Source of the DNA: Oscillospiraceae bacterium | GTDB lineage: Bacteria > Bacillota > Clostridia > Oscillospirales > Acutalibacteraceae | Direction of reading: 5' to 3' | NCBI GenBank assembly: GCA_022650485.1 | Contig: JALCPP010000009.1 | Location: 1 to 64,000 of the forward strand | DNA length: 64,000 bases | Shown here: in pieces, positions 35,962 to 45,724 of the stretch | Layout: the number at the start of each line of letters is the position of its first letter | How positions within the stretch are numbered: position 1 is the stretch's first letter | Notes under the pieces: generated by a model | The model's database searches: none | Seen by the model: the letters and a program-made list of their open reading frames with translations, nothing else | Told to the model about the DNA's origin: nothing | Position numbers and translations under genes: made by a program

Positions 35962-38418
35962 GTGACCGTTGCAAAAGTCGCAGTGGAGAACACGGTTTAT
36001 CATTTTGACAAGGCGTTTGATTACCGCGTTCCGGATTTGCTGGTTCCGAAAGCCAAGGCGGGCTGCCGTGTGCTCGTTCCGTTTGGCACGGCGAATGCAA
36101 AACGGCAGGGTGTTATTTTAAAGCGGGATGAATTCGCGGAACCATCCGTTAAAAAGCTGAAATCAATCGAATCTGTTTTGGATCGTGAGCCGCTTCTCAC
36201 ACCGGAGGCGCTCTGTATGATTCCCTGGATCGGAGAGCACACGTTTTGCACGCTGTTCGATGCGGCCCGCCTTTTCTTTCCGGCGGGCATTTTATTTCAG
36301 ATGCGTACGGAATATCTGCTGGCGGGCCCGGCCGGGGAACTTGCAGACAGAACGAAAAACGCGGAAGAAGCCAAGGTGGTCGCCTACCTGTCCCACCACC
36401 GTAAGGCGGTCAAGCGGGAAAAGCTGCTTCATGACCTTGGATTTGCTTCTGACAGCAGTATCCCGGAGCGGATGCTCCGCAGGGGGCTGCTGAAAAAGAA
36501 CAGCGGCACGTTCCGGCGGGTGGGCGATGCGGTTCAGAAAATGGTTCGTTTTACCGAACCGCAGGAGCTGCCCAAACTGACTCCGCGCCAAAAGCGGACC
36601 ATGGAGGTTCTTCGCAGCGCAGGCTGTGCGTCTCTTAAGGAAATCTGCTATTTTTCCGGGGTGACTCCGGCGGTTGTAAACGCGTTGGTCCAAAAAGAGG
36701 TGGCGCAGTATTACGACACGGAGGTTTACCGCAATCCCTACGGGTCTGTTCCGGAGAAGACGGATTCCGAGGTGCCTGCCGTCAAGTTGACCGCCGTTCA
36801 GGAAGAGGCTTACCGTAATCTGTACCGGCAGTATCGCGGGGGTAAGGGCGGCGTTTCCCTTCTGTTTGGGATCACGGGCAGCGGAAAGACACAGGTCTTT
36901 ATGAAGCTGATCGACCGTGTTCTGGAAGACGGGCGGGGCGTCATTGTAATGGTTCCTGAAATTTCGCTGACGCCGCAGACTGTTTCATTGTTTCATGCGC
37001 GGTATGGCGCGGGGGTTGCGGTCTTTCACAGCGGCCTTTCTATGGGAGAACGTCTGGATGAATGGAAACGTGTCAGAAAAGGCGGTGCGTCTATTGTCGT
37101 CGGGACACGTTCCGCGGTATTTGCTCCGCTTCAGGACCTTGGGCTGATTATCATGGATGAGGAGCAGGAGGGGACCTACAAATCCGAGTCATCCCCCCGG
37201 TACCATGCAAGGGAAGCCGCAAAATACCGGTGTGCATACCATAAATGCCTTTTAGTGCTGTCTTCGGCAACACCGTCAATTTCCAGTTATCACCATGCGC
37301 TGTCGGGCCAATATACTTTAAATGTACTGCCGGAGCGCTACGGCCCTGCCCGTCTGCCGGAAGTTGAAATTGTCGACATGAACGAAGAGGTTCAAAAGGG
37401 CACGGCGGGAATCCTCAGCCAAAAGCTGGCGCAGGCTTTGCAGGAAAATCTTCAGAACGGGATGCAGTCCATTCTGCTGCTGAATCGCCGCGGGTACAAT
37501 ACATTTGCCTCCTGCCGGTCATGTGGGCATGTGATCACTTGCCCGAACTGCAGTATTTCCCTGACTTATCACGCGGCAAACAATCGCCTGATGTGCCATT
37601 ACTGCGGCTTTTCCATTCCATTTACGCGGGAATGCCCAAACTGCCATGAAGAGCAGGTTCGCTACAAGGGATTTGGAACCCAGCGCGCGGAGCAGCAGCT
37701 GGAAGAGGTGCTGCCCGGTGCGAGGATTTTAAGGCTGGATGCGGACTCTACCATGTCACGGTTTGCTTATGATAAAAAGTTAAAATTGTTTTCTGAAGGC
37801 GCATATGATATCATTGTAGGCACACAGATGGTTGCAAAAGGGCTCGATTTTGAAAATGTAACCCTGGTTGGGGTTCTGTCTGCCGACCAAGCGCTTTACA
37901 GTGATGATTTTCGCAGCTATGAGCGTGCGTTTGACCTGCTGACACAGGTCGTCGGGCGTTCCGGACGGGGAAGACACGCGGGAAAAGCAATGATTCAGAC
38001 CTATACGCCTGAGAATGAAGTGATTCAACTTGCAGCGGAACAGAATTATACGGAATTTTACCGCAGGGAAATCGCATTGAGAAAATCACTTTTATATCCT
38101 CCTTTTACCGATCTTTGTGTATTTGGATTTGTCGGAAGGGAGGAAACACGGGTCCGCACGGCCAGCATCGCTTTTTTTGAACTGTTTTGTGAAACGGCGC
38201 GGAAAAAATATGCGGATCAGCCGATGCGGGTGCTGAGCCCGGCCCCTGCGCTGGTTGGGCGCGTGAGCAACCGATACCGCTACAAGCTGATTGTAAAGTG
38301 CCGCAACAACAGGCGGATTCGTCAAATGATTTCAGAATTGCTGGTTCAGTTCTCATCTAATCGAAAATATGCAGACATAACGGTTTTTCCGGATATGAAT
38401 CCGGAAACAATTTTATAA
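35962..38418 (+). CDS. priA: Primosomal protein N', replication restart helicase
   Basis: An 818-residue DEAD-like 3'-5' helicase that reloads the replisome at collapsed forks. N-terminal DNA-binding domain (VENTVYHFDKAFDYRVP, GCRVLVPFG), Walker A GITGSGKTQVF, DEXX box IMDEEQEGTYKSESSPRYHA, a zinc-binding module with CRSCGHVITCPNC and CHYCGF...CPNCHEE, then GTQMVAKGLDFENVTLVGVL and VVGRSGRG helicase motifs. GTG at 35962 is preferred because AAAGGTGAGG lies just upstream; GTG 35950 overlaps it. In B. subtilis coaBC lies between rpoZ and priA; here it is absent. Confidence 0.95.
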   Translation: MTVAKVAVENTVYHFDKAFDYRVPDLLVPKAKAGCRVLVPFGTANAKRQGVILKRDEFAEPSVKKLKSIESVLDREPLLTPEALCMIPWIGEHTFCTLFDAARLFFPAGILFQMRTEYLLAGPAGELADRTKNAEEAKVVAYLSHHRKAVKREKLLHDLGFASDSSIPERMLRRGLLKKNSGTFRRVGDAVQKMVRFTEPQELPKLTPRQKRTMEVLRSAGCASLKEICYFSGVTPAVVNALVQKEVAQYYDTEVYRNPYGSVPEKTDSEVPAVKLTAVQEEAYRNLYRQYRGGKGGVSLLFGITGSGKTQVFMKLIDRVLEDGRGVIVMVPEISLTPQTVSLFHARYGAGVAVFHSGLSMGERLDEWKRVRKGGASIVVGTRSAVFAPLQDLGLIIMDEEQEGTYKSESSPRYHAREAAKYRCAYHKCLLVLSSATPSISSYHHALSGQYTLNVLPERYGPARLPEVEIVDMNEEVQKGTAGILSQKLAQALQENLQNGMQSILLLNRRGYNTFASCRSCGHVITCPNCSISLTYHAANNRLMCHYCGFSIPFTRECPNCHEEQVRYKGFGTQRAEQQLEEVLPGARILRLDADSTMSRFAYDKKLKLFSEGAYDIIVGTQMVAKGLDFENVTLVGVLSADQALYSDDFRSYERAFDLLTQVVGRSGRGRHAGKAMIQTYTPENEVIQLAAEQNYTEFYRREIALRKSLLYPPFTDLCVFGFVGREETRVRTASIAFFELFCETARKKYADQPMRVLSPAPALVGRVSNRYRYKLIVKCRNNRRIRQMISELLVQFSSNRKYADITVFPDMNPETIL

Positions 38419-38433
38419 AATGGGGGAATAACA

Positions 38434-38925
38434 TTGGCGATTAGGAACATTATAACGGAGAAAGATCCGTTTCTTTATAAGAAATGCCGTAAGGTAGATA
38501 AATTTGACAAAAGGCTCTGGACTTTGCTGGACGATATGGCTGATACCCTCCGTGAAGCGAACGGGGTAGGACTTGCGGCAATTCAGGTGGGAATTCTTCG
38601 CCGGGCTGTGCTGATTGATGTTGGCGACGGCAAGGGAATCCGGGAATTGATTAATCCAGTCATCCTTGAAAAATCCGGTGAGCAGGAGGCAACGGAAGGC
38701 TGCCTGTCCATTCCCGGGAAATGGGGCATTACCAAACGCCCCAAGCATGTCAAGGTTCGCGCACAGGACCGCAACGGAAAATTCTTTGAATATGAAGGGG
38801 AAGACCTTCTTGCAACGGCTTCCTGCCATGAAATCGATCATCTGGAAGGAGTTGTATTCCTGAGCCATGTTGTCAGAATGCTGACGCAGGAAGAACTGGA
38901 GCGTATGAGATCGCCGGAGGATTGA
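38434..38925 (+). CDS. def: Peptide deformylase
   Basis: A 163-residue metalloenzyme removing the N-formyl group from new proteins. The three motifs are intact: GVGLAAIQVG (motif 1), EGCLSIPG with the metal Cys (motif 2), and CHEIDHLEG (motif 3, HExxH). TTG at 38434 follows GGGGGAA. fmt starts two bases after the stop, the usual def-fmt pairing of deformylation and formylation. Confidence 0.96.
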   Translation: MAIRNIITEKDPFLYKKCRKVDKFDKRLWTLLDDMADTLREANGVGLAAIQVGILRRAVLIDVGDGKGIRELINPVILEKSGEQEATEGCLSIPGKWGITKRPKHVKVRAQDRNGKFFEYEGEDLLATASCHEIDHLEGVVFLSHVVRMLTQEELERMRSPED

Positions 38926-38927
38926 AA

Positions 38928-39854
38928 TTGAAAATTGTGTTTATGGGGACCCCGGAGTTTGCCGTTCCGTCTCTTGGGGCGTTGATGAGAGCGGGCCATG
39001 AGGTTGCGGCGGTTTTTACCCGCAGGGACAGACCGGTTGGAAGAAAACAGATTCTGACAGCACCGCCGGTTAAGGTCTTGGCGCAGGAAAATGGTATTCC
39101 GGTGTTTCAGCCGGAAACGCTGCGCGGGGCAGAAACGGAACAAGCGATCCGCGATATTGGCCCCGATGTTATTGTTGTGGCGGCTTACGGAAAAATTCTG
39201 CCGAAAAACATCTTGAATCTGCCGCGCCTGGGATGTGTCAATGTACACGCTTCCCTCTTGCCGAAGTACCGCGGTGCCGCCCCCATCCAGCAGGCTGTGC
39301 TGGACGGTGAGCCCGTCACAGGTGTAACCACGATGCAGATGGCCGAAGGGCTGGATACCGGCGATATCCTGTTCCGTGACCGTACGGAGATTAAGCCGGA
39401 GGAAACCTCCGGCGAACTGACCGCCCGGCTTGCTGCAATGGGCGCAAAGCTGATTGTCCGGACGTTATCGGAACTGGAGCGCGGAACCGTTACTCCGGTT
39501 CAGCAAAACGAGGCGGAGTCCAGTTATGCGCCTATGCTGACGAAAAAGCGTTCGCCGATCGACTGGTCCCGCGCTGCCGTGCAGATTCACAATCAGGTGA
39601 GGGGACTTTCCCCGTGGCCGGGCGCGGCAACGGTTTTTGAGGGGAAGAAATTGAAAGTCCACGCGACCAGGCCTGCGGGTAACGGAAGCGGTATCCCCGG
39701 GCAGATTCTTTCCGGCAGGGACCTGAAAGTTGTGTGCGGTGACGGAACGGTTTTACAGCTGCTGACCGTTCAGCCGGAGGGCGGTAAAAGAATGTCTGGG
39801 TCAGATTTTTTGCGCGGCCATCCCGCACAGGGAACCGTTTTGGGAATCGATTAA
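38928..39854 (+). CDS. fmt: Methionyl-tRNA formyltransferase
   Basis: A 308-residue enzyme formylating initiator Met-tRNA with 10-formyl-THF. MKIVFMGTPEFAVPSLGAL at the start, GCVNVHASLLPKYRGAAPIQ with the catalytic Asn/His, and GLDTGDIL are diagnostic. The C-terminal tRNA-binding OB-fold begins around VRGLSPWPGA. TTG at 38928 is the start, seven bases after GGAGG and giving the usual N-terminus; TTG 38922 is too close to the site. Confidence 0.96.
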   Translation: MKIVFMGTPEFAVPSLGALMRAGHEVAAVFTRRDRPVGRKQILTAPPVKVLAQENGIPVFQPETLRGAETEQAIRDIGPDVIVVAAYGKILPKNILNLPRLGCVNVHASLLPKYRGAAPIQQAVLDGEPVTGVTTMQMAEGLDTGDILFRDRTEIKPEETSGELTARLAAMGAKLIVRTLSELERGTVTPVQQNEAESSYAPMLTKKRSPIDWSRAAVQIHNQVRGLSPWPGAATVFEGKKLKVHATRPAGNGSGIPGQILSGRDLKVVCGDGTVLQLLTVQPEGGKRMSGSDFLRGHPAQGTVLGID

Positions 39855-39869
39855 AGGAGGTTCAATAAT

Positions 39870-40577
39870 ATGTACGGATTCTATTTTTTCAACTATACAT
39901 ATTTCTGGATCATGGTGCCTGCGTTGATCGTTACCCTGATTGCGCAGTCCCGGGTGAAATCAACTTTTGCAAAATATGCGCGGGTTCGCACGGTGAATCA
40001 GATTACCGGGGCGGAAGCTGCCGAGCGTGTTGCCCGGTTCGGCGGGGTGGACCGTTTGTTTATCAAACGGATTGCAGGAAATCTTACTGACAATTTTGAC
40101 CCCCGGAACGACACCATCAGCCTTTCGGAATCCGTCTATTCCTCCGTTTCCATTTCGGCGGTCGGCGTGGCGGCGCATGAAGCGGGCCACGCAATTCAAA
40201 ATGCAGAGGGCTATGTCCCGAATAAAATCCGCTCTTCACTGGTGTTCGTTACGAATTTCGGCTCGCGTCTGTCAATGCCGATGATCATTATTGGGCTGAT
40301 TCTGCCGGTGCAGTACGATTTTGTAGTCTATGCGGGCATTATTCTTTACAGCCTCGTCGTTTTATTTCAGCTGGTAACTCTTCCGGTTGAATTTAACGCC
40401 AGCACACGTGCAATCCGTGCGCTGAATGACGCGGGAATTCTGTATCCGGATGAGCTGGAAGGAGCCAAAAAGGTTCTGCGGGCGGCGGCAATGACCTATC
40501 TTGCCGCCAGTTTTACGGCGCTGCTGACTTTGCTTCGTTTTCTATTAATTGCAAGCAACAGGAGGGGACGTCGCTGA
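39870..40577 (+). CDS. YugP-family zinc membrane metallopeptidase
   Basis: A 235-residue membrane protein with an N-terminal membrane helix (about 10-26), the zinc motif HEAGH at 103-107 (VAAHEAGHAIQNAEGY), and two or three further membrane segments (about 125-165 and near the C-terminus). LPVEFNASTRAIRAL is the third ligand-like block. This matches the YugP/DUF peptidase family of unknown substrate. ATG at 39870 behind AGGAGG. It is inserted between fmt and rsmB, and its last base overlaps the rsmB start. Confidence 0.88.
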   Translation: MYGFYFFNYTYFWIMVPALIVTLIAQSRVKSTFAKYARVRTVNQITGAEAAERVARFGGVDRLFIKRIAGNLTDNFDPRNDTISLSESVYSSVSISAVGVAAHEAGHAIQNAEGYVPNKIRSSLVFVTNFGSRLSMPMIIIGLILPVQYDFVVYAGIILYSLVVLFQLVTLPVEFNASTRAIRALNDAGILYPDELEGAKKVLRAAAMTYLAASFTALLTLLRFLLIASNRRGRR

Positions 40578-41908
40578 TGACAAGTGCGCGTGAGGCGGCG
40601 CTTCGGGCTCTTCTCCGTGTGGAGTCGGAAGGGGCGTATTCCAATCTGGCGCTGGACCATATGCTTTCCGGCCTTTCAATCGACCCGCGTGACCGGTCGC
40701 TGGCCACAACCATTTTTTATGGCGTTCTGGAACGCAGAATTACGCTGGATTATGTGATCGGGCATTTTTCCAGTATGCCGCTCAAAAAAATTTCACCAGT
40801 CGCTCTTGAGCTTCTGCGAATCGCCGTTTATCAGATCTTATATTTGGACAAAATTCCTGATTCTGCGGCCGTGAATGAATCAGTCAACCTGGCAAAGACC
40901 TGCGGCGCAAAGCGGGCGTCCGGTTTTGTCAATGCCATCCTGCGGAACTTTGTCAGAAGCGGGGGGAAATTACCTCCGTTTCAGAACGGGGAGGGTCCCC
41001 TGCGGCGCCTCAGTGTGGAATATTCCTGTCCTGAATGGATTATTTCGCTGTGGAACCGTGCCTATGCAGAGCAGACGGAGCCTCTTCTGAAAAGTATGCT
41101 GCAAAAGCCGGATCTTTACGCGCGTGTGAATAATACGCGTGTCAAAGAGGAACAATTAATCGAAAGACTTCAGGGTGAAGGAAGAGAGGCATTCCAGGTC
41201 GATTGGCCTGACCATGTGGTCAAATTGAAAAATGGGATGGAATTTACAAGCAGTGCATGTTACCGGGACGGTTTGTTCCATATACAGGACCTGTCCTCTC
41301 AGATCTTATGCGCTTTAATTGCTCCTCAGCCGGGAGAAACAATTGCGGATGTCTGTTCCGCCCCGGGGGGAAAGACTTTTACACTGGCGGAGCGGATGGA
41401 AAACCGGGGAAGAGTACTCGCGTTCGACAAATATCCGCGCAGGGTTGAGTTGATTCGCGCAGGAGCACGACGGCTGGCACTTTCCTGTGTTGCGGCCGAA
41501 GTGCGTGACGCGGCGGAACCCAAAGAAAATCCGGAACCGGCAGATCGGGTTTTGTGTGACGTTCCCTGCTCCGGGCTGGGTGTTTTAAGGCGGAAGCCTG
41601 AGATTCGCTTTAAATCGCCGAAGCCTATTGACAGTTTACCTGATTTGCAGTACCTTATTCTGTGTAAGTCGGCAGAGTTGGTTCGAAAGGGCGGAATGCT
41701 GTTTTACAGCACTTGTACGCTGAACCCTGCTGAAAACGGAAATGTGGCCGCTCACTTTGCAGCTGACCACGCGGAATTTGAGCCATGGCCGCTTCGTTTG
41801 CCGCGGGCATTTCGGCGAGTGGTCAAAGAACCTGAAAATCAGATGACGTTTCTGCCGCATGTTCACGGTACGGATGGTTTCTTTGTCGCGGCTTTTCGCA
41901 GAAAATAG
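40577..41908 (+). CDS. rsmB: 16S rRNA (cytosine-967-C5)-methyltransferase
   Basis: A 443-residue enzyme with an N-terminal NusB-like RNA-binding domain (SAREAALRALLRVESEGAYS) and a C-terminal Rossmann methyltransferase. SAM-binding CSAPGGKTFTLAERM; catalytic cysteines in DVPCSGLGVLRRKPEI and STCTLNPAENG. The start ATG overlaps the previous TGA (ATGA arrangement). rlmN follows after nine bases. Typical length. Confidence 0.95.
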   Translation: MTSAREAALRALLRVESEGAYSNLALDHMLSGLSIDPRDRSLATTIFYGVLERRITLDYVIGHFSSMPLKKISPVALELLRIAVYQILYLDKIPDSAAVNESVNLAKTCGAKRASGFVNAILRNFVRSGGKLPPFQNGEGPLRRLSVEYSCPEWIISLWNRAYAEQTEPLLKSMLQKPDLYARVNNTRVKEEQLIERLQGEGREAFQVDWPDHVVKLKNGMEFTSSACYRDGLFHIQDLSSQILCALIAPQPGETIADVCSAPGGKTFTLAERMENRGRVLAFDKYPRRVELIRAGARRLALSCVAAEVRDAAEPKENPEPADRVLCDVPCSGLGVLRRKPEIRFKSPKPIDSLPDLQYLILCKSAELVRKGGMLFYSTCTLNPAENGNVAAHFAADHAEFEPWPLRLPRAFRRVVKEPENQMTFLPHVHGTDGFFVAAFRRK

Positions 41909-41917
41909 GAGGACGTT

Positions 41918-42967
41918 TTGAACCGTATTGACCTGAAATCAATGACGCTCAATGAAATAAAAGCGGCTTTTGCCGGTCAGCCGGCTTTTCGCGCACTGCA
42001 AGTGTACCACTGGCTTCACCGGGGCGTTTCTGATTTTGATGAAATGACGGATTTACCCCAAAGCTTTCGTGCGCGGCTGGCGGATGAATATTACATAGCC
42101 GCCGCCAGGATCGAGCGAAAGTACTGCTCTAAGTTGGACGATACGGTCAAATATCTGTTCCGTTTCAACGATGGGGAAATGGTCGAAGGCGTATTGATGA
42201 GCTATCATTACGGGCGGACCATTTGTATTTCTACACAGGTTGGCTGCAAAATGAACTGTGCGTTTTGCGCGACCGGGAAGAGCGGCTTTTCCCGCAACTT
42301 AACCGCTTCTGAAATCCTTTCTCAGGTTCAGACTGCTCAGCTTGATTCAGGGGAGCGAATCTCCCACATCGTTTTGATGGGCATGGGGGAGCCGCTGGAT
42401 AATTACGAAGCGGTGCTTCGCTTTTTAGACCTGGTTTCTTCAAAAGAGGGAATGAATCTGGGCATGAGGCACATTTCCCTGTCTACCTGTGGCATTGTAG
42501 ATAAAATGTACGACCTTGCCGAAAAGAAATATCAGCTGACTCTCTCTGTTTCGCTGCATGCTCCCAACGACTTGATCCGTTCGCGGATTATGCCGGTAAA
42601 CCATCGGTGGAATATGGAAGAACTGCTGCGGGCGTGCCGTTATTATGCCGAACGGACCGGGCGCCGCATTTCTTTTGAATATGCCATGATAGAAGGAGTC
42701 AACGACAGCGTGGAATGTGCGGCAGAGCTGGCCCGCAGGCTGCGGAAGATCCTGTGCCATGTTAATCTGATTCCGGTTAATACGGTGGGCGGTTCCTCGT
42801 TTCGCAAAAGTTCCCGCGAACGGCTGCACCAATTTGAATCAACGTTGTTGAATCATGGAATTACCGTAACGGTACGGCGGACGCTGGGCGCAGACATACA
42901 GGCTTCCTGCGGCCAGTTAAAACGCAGATTCAAAGAGGAGGTGGCCAATGTTGGAAATATTCAGTAA
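41918..42967 (+). CDS. rlmN: Dual-specificity rRNA/tRNA adenine-C2 methyltransferase
   Basis: A 349-residue radical SAM enzyme methylating A2503 of 23S rRNA and A37 of some tRNAs. The 4Fe-4S motif is CKMNCAFCATG (C-x3-C-x2-C). GMGEPLDNYEAVLRFLDLV and HISLSTCGIVDKMYDLAE are typical, and the C-terminal RRTLGADIQASCGQL carries the methyl-bearing Cys. TTG at 41918 follows AGGAGG. The stp gene begins 20 bases before its stop. Confidence 0.96.
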   Translation: MNRIDLKSMTLNEIKAAFAGQPAFRALQVYHWLHRGVSDFDEMTDLPQSFRARLADEYYIAAARIERKYCSKLDDTVKYLFRFNDGEMVEGVLMSYHYGRTICISTQVGCKMNCAFCATGKSGFSRNLTASEILSQVQTAQLDSGERISHIVLMGMGEPLDNYEAVLRFLDLVSSKEGMNLGMRHISLSTCGIVDKMYDLAEKKYQLTLSVSLHAPNDLIRSRIMPVNHRWNMEELLRACRYYAERTGRRISFEYAMIEGVNDSVECAAELARRLRKILCHVNLIPVNTVGGSSFRKSSRERLHQFESTLLNHGITVTVRRTLGADIQASCGQLKRRFKEEVANVGNIQ

Positions 42968-43679
42968 AAGTGATATTGGCCTTGTCAGAAAATCAAATGA
43001 GGATGCCTGCAAAAGCGGTATCCTTCCGGATGGTGCTGCCTGGGCGATTGTCTGCGACGGAATGGGCGGCGCAAACGGCGGAGATGTTGCCAGCCGGATT
43101 GCCGTCGATTTGATCTCTAAACAAATTTTATCCGGCTATGCGGATGAAATTGGCGAAGAGGACCTTCAAAATTTGATTTCAGATGCAGTGCTGAATGCAA
43201 ACGACGCGGTTCATGCCCGTGCGGGTGCCGATGAGACCTTAAACGGAATGGGAACCACGGTGGTGGTTGCTGTGGTTTCACACGGGGTGGCACACATTGC
43301 ACACGCGGGCGACAGCCGCGCCTATCTGATTCAGCAGAATGGAATTCACCAACTGACCACCGATCACTCCATGGTTCAGGAAATGGTTGATCATGGTGAT
43401 CTAACCGCTCAGGAAGCCAAGAAACATCCTCAGAAAAATGTGATTACCCGTGCGCTGGGTGTGGACACCTTTCTTCAGGTGGATTATTGCAAAGCGCCTT
43501 TCCCTGCCGGCAGCCGCCTTTTAATCTGTACGGACGGACTGACAAATTATGTAGATGAGGAACAGATATTTCTTCTTGCAAAAGAAATGGATGCGGAAAG
43601 ATTGACAGACCGGCTGGTCGCTTTTGCCAAACAGGCTGGTGGAAGTGACAATATTACGGTAACCGTCATCGAAAACTGA
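42948..43679 (+). CDS. prpC: PP2C-type Ser/Thr protein phosphatase
   Basis: A 243-residue metal-dependent phosphatase that reverses PrkC signalling. Motifs: GLVRKSNEDACKSG, VCDGMGGANGGDVAS with metal Asp residues, HAGDSRAYLI, CTDGLTNYV and GGSDNITVTVI. ATG at 42948 lies inside rlmN behind AGAGGAGG. It is followed after 20 bases by its partner kinase, the standard phosphatase-kinase pair of Gram-positive bacteria. Confidence 0.96.
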   Translation: MLEIFSKSDIGLVRKSNEDACKSGILPDGAAWAIVCDGMGGANGGDVASRIAVDLISKQILSGYADEIGEEDLQNLISDAVLNANDAVHARAGADETLNGMGTTVVVAVVSHGVAHIAHAGDSRAYLIQQNGIHQLTTDHSMVQEMVDHGDLTAQEAKKHPQKNVITRALGVDTFLQVDYCKAPFPAGSRLLICTDGLTNYVDEEQIFLLAKEMDAERLTDRLVAFAKQAGGSDNITVTVIEN

Positions 43680-43699
43680 GCCGTTAAGGAGTGGATTGC

Positions 43700-45724
43700 A
43701 TGGATAGATATACCGGCAAGCGGCTTGACGGCCGCTACGAAATACATGAACTTGTCGGCGTTGGAGGAATGGCAGTCGTTTACCGTGCCTATGACACAAT
43801 TGACGACCGTGCGGTTGCGATTAAGATCCTGAAAGATGAGTTCCTGGGCAACGAGGATTTTATCCGGCGGTTTAAAAATGAATCCAAGGCGATTGCGGTT
43901 TTGTCGCATCCCAATATTGTCAAAGTGTTTGATGTCAGCTTTGGTGACAGGATTCAATATATTGTTGAGGAATATATTGATGGTATTACCCTGAAAGAAT
44001 ATCTGGACCAGCAAAAGCGAATTAAATGGAAAGAAGCCATTCATTTTACCGTTCAAATTCTGCGTGCCCTTCAGCATGCGCACGAAAAGGGGATTGTCCA
44101 CCGCGATATTAAACCCCAGAATATTATGCTGCTTCAGGACGGGACCATTAAGGTGACCGATTTTGGCATTGCACGCTTTTCTCACAGCGAGACCCGTACC
44201 ATGACGGATAAGGCGATTGGTTCCGTTCATTACATTGCACCCGAACAGGCGCGGGGCGATTTGACCGATGAGAAAACGGATATTTATTCCGTGGGCGTTA
44301 TGCTGTATGAAATGCTGACCGGTCAGCTTCCCTTTGAGGCGGATAATGCCGTTTCCGTTGCGATTATGCAGCTGCAGACAGACCCGAAGCCACTGCGTGA
44401 ACTGAATTCTTCCATTCCGGAAGGGCTGGAGGAAATTACGCTGAAGGCCATGCAGAAGAATCCGGAGCGCCGGTATCAGTCCGCGGCAGAGATGCTGCGG
44501 GATATTGAAGTCTTTCGGCGGAACCCAAGTACAAAATTTCAGTATAAATATTTCATCGATGAGAAACCGACGAAATATATTGACGCGATTAATTCTGTGA
44601 AAAACAATGAGCAGCCGGGGTACAACGATAACTATGATTATGAGGAAGAACTGGAAGAGGAACCGGTTCGAAAGAAAAAGCCGGTTGCGGTTTTGGTGAT
44701 TGCCGGCATTGCCGTTGCATTTTTGATTGTAACGCTCAGTTTTGGTGTTGCGGCCTTGATCCATAATATGAATCAAGGCCCGGGGGATGTCACACTTCCA
44801 AATTATGTAAACAAGAATATCGATGATGTAAAAAATTCCATTGACACGGGCGCGACCTACCACTTTGAATTTAAGGAAGAGCAGAAAAGCGACCCGGATG
44901 CACAAGAGGGAACCATTTTGGAGCAGCTGCCGAAGGCTGGAACTACAGTGAAAGAAAACGCAGTGATAACGTTGACTGTAAGCAGCGGAGGTAAAGCATT
45001 GACGCTACAGGATTATGCCGGCAGTTCGCAGGCGGATGTTGAGGCCGCGCTGACCAGACTGGGGCTTGAGTATAAAGTGCAGATGGTTACCAGCGACACG
45101 GTCGATAAAGGAACTGTCGTTCGTACGGATCCGCCGGCAGGCACAGAAGTAACCGCCGGAAAAAATGTCATATATCTTTATGTCAGTTCCGGAAAAGAGA
45201 TTAAAAAGGTTGCGGTTCCGAATGTGGCGGGCAGCACATTGGAAGAAGCCAGAACGACAATTCAGAGTGTTGGCCTGACGGTTGGAAAAGAAACGCAGCA
45301 GGCAAGCGATCAGCCGGAGGGAACCGTACTTGAAACCGATCCGCTCAATGGGGTGAAAGTTGATGAAGGAACGGCTGTCAATCTGGTAATCAGTTCCGGA
45401 CCGGCGCAAAAAATCATTACCATTTATGTGCAGCTTCCGAAAAATGTAACGCATGACATTGTTTTAAAAGGTTATGTGGGGAATAACCTGAGCGTGACCA
45501 AAACGGTGAATCCATCCTACAATGATGTGTGCGAATTGAAGTTTACCGGCGATAAGGGGACTCAGACTTTAACCATTGCTTTGGATGACGAAAAATACAA
45601 TATTTATTCTTTGAACTTTGATGTGGGAGAAGGAAAGCTGCAATGGTCCACCGCTTATGTGGAACCGGACTCCGATTCTTCCGAAGACAGTCCGGCATCC
45701 GGGCAGGTATCGCCGAATGATTGA
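43700..45724 (+). CDS. prkC: PASTA-domain Ser/Thr protein kinase
   Basis: A 674-residue transmembrane kinase. The N-terminal Hanks kinase has VGVGGMAVVYRAYD, AIKIL with the ATP Lys, HRDIKPQNIML and DFGIARF plus activation-loop threonines. A juxtamembrane acidic/basic stretch precedes one membrane helix (VLVIAGIAVAFLIVTLSFGV). Outside are three PASTA repeats (starting near VTLPNYVNKN, LTLQDYAGSS, VAVPNVAGST) and a C-terminal beta-rich domain ending in a Ser/Asp-rich tail. PASTA domains sense muropeptides or lipid II. ATG at 43700 follows AAGGAG. Overlaps rsgA by eight bases. Confidence 0.95.
   Translation: MDRYTGKRLDGRYEIHELVGVGGMAVVYRAYDTIDDRAVAIKILKDEFLGNEDFIRRFKNESKAIAVLSHPNIVKVFDVSFGDRIQYIVEEYIDGITLKEYLDQQKRIKWKEAIHFTVQILRALQHAHEKGIVHRDIKPQNIMLLQDGTIKVTDFGIARFSHSETRTMTDKAIGSVHYIAPEQARGDLTDEKTDIYSVGVMLYEMLTGQLPFEADNAVSVAIMQLQTDPKPLRELNSSIPEGLEEITLKAMQKNPERRYQSAAEMLRDIEVFRRNPSTKFQYKYFIDEKPTKYIDAINSVKNNEQPGYNDNYDYEEELEEEPVRKKKPVAVLVIAGIAVAFLIVTLSFGVAALIHNMNQGPGDVTLPNYVNKNIDDVKNSIDTGATYHFEFKEEQKSDPDAQEGTILEQLPKAGTTVKENAVITLTVSSGGKALTLQDYAGSSQADVEAALTRLGLEYKVQMVTSDTVDKGTVVRTDPPAGTEVTAGKNVIYLYVSSGKEIKKVAVPNVAGSTLEEARTTIQSVGLTVGKETQQASDQPEGTVLETDPLNGVKVDEGTAVNLVISSGPAQKIITIYVQLPKNVTHDIVLKGYVGNNLSVTKTVNPSYNDVCELKFTGDKGTQTLTIALDDEKYNIYSLNFDVGEGKLQWSTAYVEPDSDSSEDSPASGQVSPND

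Noticed and set aside
43547-44905. 452-codon antisense frame over prkC
   Set aside because: Composition is that of a reversed kinase sequence, with no start signal or recognisable domain.
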